Origin: Chloroflexota bacterium
Lineage (GTDB): Bacteria > Chloroflexota > Dehalococcoidia > GIF9 > AB-539-J10
Direction: 5' to 3'
DNA length: 59,884 nt
NCBI GenBank assembly: GCA_013388845.1
Contig: JACAEN010000005.1
Location: 1-59,884 of the forward strand
Made by a program: the position numbers and the translations under genes. Shown here piece after piece: positions 54,319-59,884 of this stretch (position 1 is its first letter; each line of letters begins with the position of its first letter). The notes below the pieces were generated by a model, which worked only from the letters and a program-made list of their open reading frames with translations, did not search any database and had not been told where the DNA came from.

Positions 54319-54954
54319 TTGAAGCTTATTTTAGTTAGGCATGGCGAAACTCACTGGAATGAGGAGAGGCGTATCCAGGGAGGCGATAGTGATATTGAAC
54401 TGAATGATACCGGGTTGGAGCAAGCCAGGAGACTAGCAGCTTTCCTCCAGAATGAGCCGATTATTGCTATACTCTCCAGTCCTTTGCGGCGAGCTACAGC
54501 TACAGCCGAAGTCATAGCTAGCCGTCACCGGTTGCCCGTAGAGGTTGACCAAGGGTTTAGAGAGCTTAGAGTTGGTGAACTGGAAGGCATATCTGTTTCT
54601 GATTTAGGTACCACGTTCAGCCAGTTTTTGATGCGATGGTGGCAAGACAGGGGGGCAACGAAACTGCCCAACGGAGAAAGCCTTGTTGAATTGCAAGAGA
54701 GAGCCTGGAAGGCGGTCGAACGTCTGCTAGAAAGGTCCCGACTTGTCGGGGTTAATCCTGAGCACAACGAAGGGACTACAGTGGTAGTAGTTAGCCATTA
54801 CTTCGTCATCTTAGCCATCATTCTCAAAGCTTTAAATTTGCCTCTGGACTGCTTTACCAAATTTAAAGTGGACCCTGGCGGGGTAAGCATTCTGGAGTTC
54901 CGTAATTATGGAGCCCGCTTAGTGACGTTTAACGATACCTCCTATCAGGGTTAG
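54319..54954 (+). CDS. Histidine phosphatase (phosphoglycerate-mutase-like)
   Basis: 211 residues. The RHGETHWN motif gives the catalytic His. LSSPLRRATATAEVI and VVVVSHYFVI provide the phosphate pocket. It resembles alpha-ribazole phosphatase or GpmB. The TTG start follows AAGGAGGTCTT. A palindromic element is inserted in frame as a 14-residue stretch (SRLVGVNPEHNEGT, 54735-54776) before the second His. It belongs to a plus-strand run with tilS and smr. Confidence 0.85.
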   Translation: MKLILVRHGETHWNEERRIQGGDSDIELNDTGLEQARRLAAFLQNEPIIAILSSPLRRATATAEVIASRHRLPVEVDQGFRELRVGELEGISVSDLGTTFSQFLMRWWQDRGATKLPNGESLVELQERAWKAVERLLERSRLVGVNPEHNEGTTVVVVSHYFVILAIILKALNLPLDCFTKFKVDPGGVSILEFRNYGARLVTFNDTSYQG

Positions 54955-54985
54955 CTGCGAGGGGCAAAGCAAAGAAGTAATTCCT

Positions 54986-56521
54986 ATGAACAAGACAAAG
55001 CTAGAGTCAAAGGTTATAGATTTTATCCAGCGGTATAGCTTGATTTCACCTGAGGGGATGGTGGTTGTCGGCGTCTCAGGTGGTGCTGATTCGGTATGTT
55101 TACTCCATATTCTGGCAAAATGGCAGAAAAGGCTGAGAATAAGACTTCATGTGGCTCATTTGAATCACCAGCTTCGGGGGGTTGAGTCCGAAGTTGATGC
55201 CCAATATGTGTCTGATTTGGCTCGCTCACTGGACATTCCCATCACTATAGATAAACAAGATGTGGCGGCTTACAGGACGGAAAGGAATTGCTCTATTGAG
55301 GAAGCTGCTCGGGAACTGCGCTATGCTTTTCTGGCCAGGGTAGCCAGAGAAGTCGGAGCTAATCGAATAGCTATTGGGCATACCAGGGATGACCAGGTCG
55401 AGACCATTTTGATGCATATATTGCGGGGGACAGGAATTACCGGATTGTGTGGTTTAGCCCCTTGCTCGCCTATCCCGACATGTCGGGATGATGGGCAAGG
55501 AATATCATGGCCAGCTTCGCCACTGTCGTTGCGAGCCTCCCCGATGAATCGGGGTCGGGGCAATCTCTTAGTAATAAGACCACTTCTGGATATTACCAGA
55601 GAAGAAACAACGAGCTATTGCCAGGAACACCAGCTTAACCCGCGTATTGACTCCTCCAATCTTTCGCTTTCCTTCTTCCGAAATCGCCTTCGCCTCGAAC
55701 TGTTGCCCCTGCTCAGACAATATAATCCGGGCGTTGACCAAGCCCTGCTTCGTTTGGCTGATATTGCCAAGGAAGATAATGCTTTCATAGAACAGCAGGT
55801 TTCTCAGTTGTGGGATGAGGTAGCCAGGCAGGAAAATAATGCCATCTACTTGGATAAGAAGCAGCTTGCTAGCTTGCCAGTAGCCTTGCAGAGGCAATTA
55901 CTAAGAGCCGCTGTGACCAAGCTGGCTGGGGATGTTCGAGATATCGAAGCCAGTCATATTGAAGCGGCGAGGAGCCTGCTAAATAAGCCGGCTAGCAAAA
56001 AGATCTCTCTGCCCCATGGACTTATCTGTCATGGAGGATATGATGAATTAGTGATCGCGAGCCCCCCCGATGAATCGGGGTCGAGGCAGTCCCAGCTTCC
56101 GTCATGTCCTTTTCCTCCGCTGCTGGGCGAATTTCCCATTAAAGTGCCTGGAGAGACAGCTTTGCCAGGATGGAAGGTGATAGCCAAAATAGGCGCAGCC
56201 TCTTCGCCCTTGTCAGACACTCTGGGCCAAAGCAATCTCATTGCCCATTTTGATTTGCGCAAAACGGGAATTGAACTCTTTGTCCGTCAGCGTCGCCCCG
56301 GAGACAGATTTCAACCTCTGGGCATGAATATGCCCAAGAAGCTCTACGAGTTTATGGTTGATGCCAAGATTCCTCGTTCTTGGCGAGGTCATATTCCGAT
56401 TGTCTGTTCCCCTCGACAAATCATCTGGGTGGTAGGTTGGCGCATTGATGATAGGGTTAAAGTTACCCCGACACGTCGGGGTAAAGAAATTCTTCGTCTG
56501 GAGTTTATCAGGTCACAATGA
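54986..56521 (+). CDS. tilS: tRNA(Ile)-lysidine synthetase TilS, with in-frame palindrome insertions
   Basis: 511 residues. It makes lysidine at tRNA-Ile CAU anticodons. PP-loop VSGGADSV at about 29-36 and GHTRDDQVETI. The central FRNRLR and C-terminal RRPGDRFQPLGM, with WRGHIPIV, are present. A palindromic repeat element (55468-55570) adds about 34 residues (CSPIPTCRDD...) between GLAP and LVIRPLL, and a second copy (56051-56092) adds a Pro/Ser-rich stretch; a third small palindrome lies near the end (56465-56482). The protein is longer than the usual 420-450. Confidence 0.95.
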   Translation: MNKTKLESKVIDFIQRYSLISPEGMVVVGVSGGADSVCLLHILAKWQKRLRIRLHVAHLNHQLRGVESEVDAQYVSDLARSLDIPITIDKQDVAAYRTERNCSIEEAARELRYAFLARVAREVGANRIAIGHTRDDQVETILMHILRGTGITGLCGLAPCSPIPTCRDDGQGISWPASPLSLRASPMNRGRGNLLVIRPLLDITREETTSYCQEHQLNPRIDSSNLSLSFFRNRLRLELLPLLRQYNPGVDQALLRLADIAKEDNAFIEQQVSQLWDEVARQENNAIYLDKKQLASLPVALQRQLLRAAVTKLAGDVRDIEASHIEAARSLLNKPASKKISLPHGLICHGGYDELVIASPPDESGSRQSQLPSCPFPPLLGEFPIKVPGETALPGWKVIAKIGAASSPLSDTLGQSNLIAHFDLRKTGIELFVRQRRPGDRFQPLGMNMPKKLYEFMVDAKIPRSWRGHIPIVCSPRQIIWVVGWRIDDRVKVTPTRRGKEILRLEFIRSQ

Positions 56522-56775
56522 AAGCAGTAGACAGAGAATTACGTTTACGCCGTCTCACCGTTGACGAAGCCTTATTTCAGCTCGACCAATATCTTAACGA
56601 TGCCTTTATAGCTGGCTTGTCTTCTGTGCGCATTGTTCATGGCAAGGGGACAGGGAAATTACGCCGCGCCGTACATGACTCGCTAGCCAAGCATCCTCTG
56701 GTTAAGTCCTATCGCCTTGGCGATTATGGCGAAGGAGACTATGGCGTCACCATCGTGGAGCTGGCAAACCATTAG
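56518..56775 (+). CDS. Stand-alone Smr-domain protein
   Basis: 85 residues. LRLRRLTVDEALFQLDQYL, VRIVHGKGTGKLR and DYGVTIVEL are the Smr nuclease domain of MutS2-type proteins. The ATG overlaps the tilS TGA by four bases, so it is coupled. A MutS2 core is not attached. It may cleave structured RNA or DNA. Confidence 0.88.
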   Translation: MKAVDRELRLRRLTVDEALFQLDQYLNDAFIAGLSSVRIVHGKGTGKLRRAVHDSLAKHPLVKSYRLGDYGEGDYGVTIVELANH

Positions 56776-56873
56776 AATTTGTCTCCAGAATTAGAAACAT
56801 CGTATGGCTTAGCCATTGCTTATCTGTGGTTGGAAATTCTATAATGAGCCTCCTGACTTCTGGGAAGTAGAGC

Positions 56874-57455
56874 ATGGAAACAATTCGTGAGACGCTAGAG
56901 CAAGAGGAATTAGCAACCGGAATCAGGGAAGCGCGGAGCGAGATAGCGTTCTTATGCCGGCGGCTTGAACGGCTGGTGAAGTTACAATCACTTCTCAAAG
57001 AAAAGTACCGCAGTAGATTAGAGAGCCTCTTTATCCAGCTTAGTGGCGTAGAAAGACAACAATGGGAGCTTAAAAGCCTGGCGAAGCAACTGGAAAGGAC
57101 TAGAGAGAGGCGCTCGGTTATTAAAGAGCAGATAGCTAGCCTGGAGAGGCACAAGAAAACTATTCACGAAGCAATAATGCAGATTAAGCGATATGAAAAA
57201 TCGAGTAATGCCCGAGCCGAAATAATAAAAGAGGAACAAGAAATCCTTTCTCAGCGGGTTCAGGATTTGGAGCATATGTTAGAGCTTGCGGAAAAAGCTG
57301 AGCTAGATAAAGAAGAGTGGGGGATTGTCAGCCAGCGGATTCATTCCACAAAAAGATTGCTGGAAGAGCGTGAAATAGATCTCAGCAAAAGGACTATAGA
57401 TTTGCTCTTCGAATTCTACATACCTCCGGGAAGTCAGAAGCGGTTTAAACTGTAG
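56874..57455 (+). CDS. Coiled-coil protein of unknown function
   Basis: 193 residues, almost all heptad-rich Glu/Lys/Leu helix (ELATGIREARSEIAFL, KSLAKQLERTRERRSVIKEQ). A short non-helical end (YIPPGSQKRFKL) follows. No membrane segment or other domain. It may be a structural or scaffold protein. It converges on the radical SAM gene two bases after its stop. Confidence 0.55.
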   Translation: METIRETLEQEELATGIREARSEIAFLCRRLERLVKLQSLLKEKYRSRLESLFIQLSGVERQQWELKSLAKQLERTRERRSVIKEQIASLERHKKTIHEAIMQIKRYEKSSNARAEIIKEEQEILSQRVQDLEHMLELAEKAELDKEEWGIVSQRIHSTKRLLEEREIDLSKRTIDLLFEFYIPPGSQKRFKL

Positions 57456-57456
57456 G

Positions 57457-58623
57457 CTATTTGCTCTGGTCTGCCTGAAAGTTTCGGCTTGACCCAAAGC
57501 GTAGGTTCCTAAGGCGCAGGGGCTCGAAGCTTACGAGGTCGGCTCGCCCGCAGGGTGGGCGGGATAACCCCCGGCAAGACACATGACAGTTAGCAGTGCA
57601 ACCCGGAACAGGCTTGAAACTTCCATCCGCTTGCTTTTGGGCAAAGGGCAGTGGTAATCCCTCGCAGTGTGGGATGCCCGCAGAGTCGCTCTCCTTGGCG
57701 GGGAGTTCCTGGCAAGTGGCATAGGTCATTCCTTTGGCTTCGACCAATTCCCTTACTTTACGGTGGAAGCCCAGCCTCAAGTCATGGCGCAGACGATAGC
57801 CTCCGCCCGACCAGTGTGGCTCGTAAATGTATTCGTGTTCGAATTTCTCAGCGGCAAGTGGCGACTGGCTATAGATAACTTTGTAGAGTCGTTGCCATCC
57901 CGATACATCGGGATGACTGGCTGAGGGAGAGCGCTTCTTAGACAGCCGGCCAGTGCTGGCGGTGATGTGCCTGGCTCCCGTTGCAGCGAAGACATCAAGC
58001 AACCCGGCGATTCTTTCAAACCAGGAATCGCCGTAAAGAGCCTGGAATAAATGAATGAAAACTGGGTCGAGGCGAATGACAATATCTATCCCCAGGTTAG
58101 ACAGCTTGCTGGCAGTAGCCACTCGGTCATGGAATGAAGGCGCCCTTGGTGACAGAAGCTGGAGCACCTCAGGAGTCCCTTCAATGGTTATAGCTATAAA
58201 TTTAGGCTTGTATTCGATAAAGCCGGGCAATTCCAGAAAGAATGACGGGTCGCCTTTGGTGGTGACGAAGAAGGAGACGCCATAGTCCATGAGAAGCTGT
58301 ATCAGTCTTTTAACCTCTCGTTTCAATTCCGGTATGTCCTGACAGGGGTCGGAGACATTGGACAAGGAAATCGGCGGGCATAAAGTCAGCCTTTTGAGGT
58401 CCTTCTCCACTAACTCAGGCAGGTTGTTATAAATCAGGGTATCTTCGGAGTAGTTGGAGTAAATAGCTTCCCGGGCATAGCAGTAAACACAATCATGCAG
58501 GCATTGGTTGGGACCGGGAGGCGTGACATTGATAATCCAGCAATGGAAGCACTTCCGTTCGGGATGTGAGTAAGGGAAATCATGGAAGGTCGAGCCTTTC
58601 TTAGCTATTAACCTTATGGACAC
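57457..58623 (-). CDS. Radical SAM protein, SplB-like
   Basis: 388 residues. CLHDCVYCYA is the CX3CX2C cluster motif (Cys41, 45, 48). An extra pair at Cys25 and Cys28 precedes it. The middle has the SAM barrel phrases ISLSNVSDPCQDIPE and FFVTTKGDPSFF. C-terminal cysteines (CTANCHVSC and CGRAD) suggest an auxiliary cluster, as in SplB-like DNA-repair or unknown enzymes. A palindromic insertion (57897-57914) reads as SHPDVSGW. Exact substrate unknown. Confidence 0.85.
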   Translation of the reverse strand: MSIRLIAKKGSTFHDFPYSHPERKCFHCWIINVTPPGPNQCLHDCVYCYAREAIYSNYSEDTLIYNNLPELVEKDLKRLTLCPPISLSNVSDPCQDIPELKREVKRLIQLLMDYGVSFFVTTKGDPSFFLELPGFIEYKPKFIAITIEGTPEVLQLLSPRAPSFHDRVATASKLSNLGIDIVIRLDPVFIHLFQALYGDSWFERIAGLLDVFAATGARHITASTGRLSKKRSPSASHPDVSGWQRLYKVIYSQSPLAAEKFEHEYIYEPHWSGGGYRLRHDLRLGFHRKVRELVEAKGMTYATCQELPAKESDSAGIPHCEGLPLPFAQKQADGSFKPVPGCTANCHVSCRGLSRPPCGRADLVSFEPLRLRNLRFGSSRNFQADQSK

Positions 58624-58839
58624 AATGCTATTCTAGCAGCCCACACAATTTGAAGCCATTTGAAAAATGTAGTTGCTCAATTCACTTTACCCCACAGGAT
58701 CGAAGATTTCGATGACTGAGAATTCCTTCGGCTCCTCCCGACACTTTAGCTTATCTGCCCATTTCCCCCTTATGATAACAGATAGCAGGGGTCGGGAGGA
58801 AATCTCAGTTCACAAACCCGGTACCAGATTCAGAAGTTT

Positions 58840-59110
58840 CACAAATCCCCCTCTTAACATAAGAGGGGCTAGGGGAGTTATGAAACTCTGGGGGTAACCC
58901 CCTTTGTATCCCCCTTACTTTAAGGGGGAGGTTGAATAGGAGAGGCGCCGCCCAGAATCCCCGTCTCAACATAAGAAGGGATAGGGGAGTTATGAACACT
59001 GTCGATGTAAGTCGCTTAGCCCCCTTACTATAAGGGGAAGATTGAATAAGAAAGGAGCGATGCGAAATTTCCCCTCTTAAGGTAAGAGGGCTAGAGGAGT
59101 TATGAAACGA
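58840..59110. repeat. Imperfect tandem repeat units of about 110-130 bases
   Basis: Three units each begin with CCCCTCTTAA or a variant, continue with ATAAGAGGG, AGGGGAGTTATGAA, and end with CCCCCTTACTTTAAGGGGG or a variant and a GAATAGGAGAGG stretch. They start near 58848, 58955 and 59068. The third is degenerate. A single copy of the first part lies at 54232. Confidence 0.65.
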
Positions 59111-59351
59111 CGCCTTCTCGCCATCAATGTAATGGGAGCTGAGGAGGCAAGCATGACATAGTGCCCGTGGGAATAATCCCCTTTGTATTCCCCTCACTTT
59201 AAGGCAGAGATATAGTGCGAGGCTTCAGCCTCGTGCCGGCCCAAACGGCACGACCTTAAGAGGTCGCACTACACTTGTGAGCAAGTGCCGCACTGGGTTG
59301 TCGTTGCGAGTACCGATTTATCGGGACGAAGCAATCTCTTTTACGAAAAAA

Positions 59352-59382
59352 GAAAGGGAGCAGCGTGAAGCTGCCCCCTTTC
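59352..59382 (-). terminator. Rho-independent-type terminator of the last gene
   Basis: On the minus strand GAAAGGGGGCAGC and GCTGCTCCCTTTC form a long stem (one G-U) around TTCAC, followed by TTTTTT. It lies about 90 bases after the stop of the gene at 59469. Confidence 0.75.
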
Positions 59383-59468
59383 TTCGCTATCCCACTCTTA
59401 TTGCCAGCCCCGGGAAACACCGGCAACCGAGCAAGAACATTATACCGTTGTTAAGGTTATTACACCCT

Positions 59469-59884
59469 TTAGTCGCACGGAGTGATGTTGGCACCAGTTA
59501 CGTTGCAGACGAACGGTGCGAAGAGGTCGCAAGCTATGGTGTCGAAGATCTCGGCTATGTCCGCCAGATCAATCGGCAACTCAATGCCCGCCGCATCCAG
59601 GATTGGTCCAAGCTGCCCTACCACATCGCCCATTAAGACCAAACCCCACGCCAGCATATCGACTGTCCAAGCAAGGGGACCGCCGGTCCATGGAGCAATT
59701 TCGTCCAGCACATCCACTATCCACCCGGGTATGCCCATATCTGGCGGTAGAGCCCCGACAATGTTCGACAAAAGCATGACACCAGTCTGAATGATGGCAA
59801 AGGGGATTTTGGCATACGTTGGCGGCTGCACGCCGTCATAGTCACATTGCGCTGCTACGCCGACAGGCAGCACAACCATAGCCA
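59469..59884 (-). CDS. Partial secreted or membrane protein, N-terminus outside the window
   Basis: The frame is open through the right edge; the first visible residues (MVVLPVGVAAQ) look like the end of a signal peptide, so the true start is probably beyond 59884. The visible 136 residues have several hydrophobic segments (FAIIQTGVMLLSNIV, LAWTVDMLAWGLVLMGDVV), and cysteines near the start and in the final ACDLF, FVCNV and PCD segments. I do not recognise the family. Transcription ends at the terminator at 59352. Confidence 0.6.
   Translation of the reverse strand, partial: AMVVLPVGVAAQCDYDGVQPPTYAKIPFAIIQTGVMLLSNIVGALPPDMGIPGWIVDVLDEIAPWTGGPLAWTVDMLAWGLVLMGDVVGQLGPILDAAGIELPIDLADIAEIFDTIACDLFAPFVCNVTGANITPCD

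Larger units (their letters stand above)
58624..59468. other. Repeat field with no gene
   Basis: 845 bases. It holds three or more copies of a GGGG/CCCC repeat unit (58840-59110), a palindrome copy at 59299-59343 and the terminator of the last gene. I see no credible reading frame. Confidence 0.6.

Overview
The window is bacterial chromosome of roughly balanced base composition. Dense housekeeping gene clusters are separated by short intergenic stretches rich in small palindromic repeats. The gene set suggests a Chloroflexota bacterium, probably of the Dehalococcoidia. The hints are a TPR protein overlapping gyrA, an archaeal-type phosphoglycerate mutase and aspartate-semialdehyde dehydrogenase, a TrpB2 gene after a complete trp operon, Rossmann and zinc-ribbon genes of archaeal flavour, and many leaderless-looking promoters. 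This placement is inference from gene content; no rRNA or marker phylogeny was available.

Layout. 1-1.7 kb: a secreted beta-helix surface protein that runs off the left edge, behind a structured leader. 2.2-4.8 kb: recR-ybaB-dnaX. 5-7.5 kb: two paralogous zinc-ribbon membrane proteins around a lipoprotein, then a MarC protein. 7.6-13.4 kb: gyrA, a TPR protein, lysC and apgM, all on the minus strand. 13.5-14.8 kb: tRNA-Pro and asd. 15-21.2 kb: secreted and membrane-stress genes (DUF2330, HtpX, LemA, a frame-broken Spo0M-like gene, a PPP phosphatase). 21.3-27.3 kb: a histone-deacetylase-family enzyme, secDF, a tRNA nucleotidyltransferase and hypAB. 27.5-34.6 kb is the most accessory part. It holds a decayed HTH gene, a coupled HhH/HEAAH two-gene cassette, an ACT protein, a frame-broken subtilase with a small neighbour, and a DUF4382 protein. 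34.8-39.1 kb: molybdenum-cofactor genes (fdhD-like, moaE-like, fmdB, nifU-like, a moeA-mobB fusion, mog). 39.3-40.5 kb: a PadR regulator and an MBL hydrolase. 40.6-49 kb: trpEGDCFBA plus trpB2 under a Trp-specific T-box. 49.1-50 kb: hicBA with a zinc-ribbon gene, then tRNA-Ile. 50.3-56.8 kb: recX-recA, truB, a CNNM/CorC transporter preceded by a vestigial copy, a histidine phosphatase, tilS and smr. 56.9-59.9 kb: a coiled-coil gene, a radical SAM enzyme, a repeat field and a partial secreted protein.

How the parts work together. The trp block makes tryptophan from chorismate, and the T-box senses uncharged tRNA-Trp. apgM, lysC and asd belong to central and aspartate-family metabolism. The Mo-cofactor block would serve molybdo- or tungsto-enzymes that are not in the window, and hypAB would serve a nickel enzyme that is not in the window. 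recR, recX, recA and the glycosylase-like gene are repair functions.

Most striking observations: a family of short palindromes built around CCCGAnnnnTCGGG has inserted in frame inside tilS, a phosphatase gene, trpF and a radical SAM gene; a translationally coupled pair joins a catalytically degenerate EndoIII-like protein to a HEAAH zincin-like protein; at least five genes, including recA, dnaX and cca, have a -10 hexamer 6-9 bases before the start codon; and one gene appears to start at ACG.
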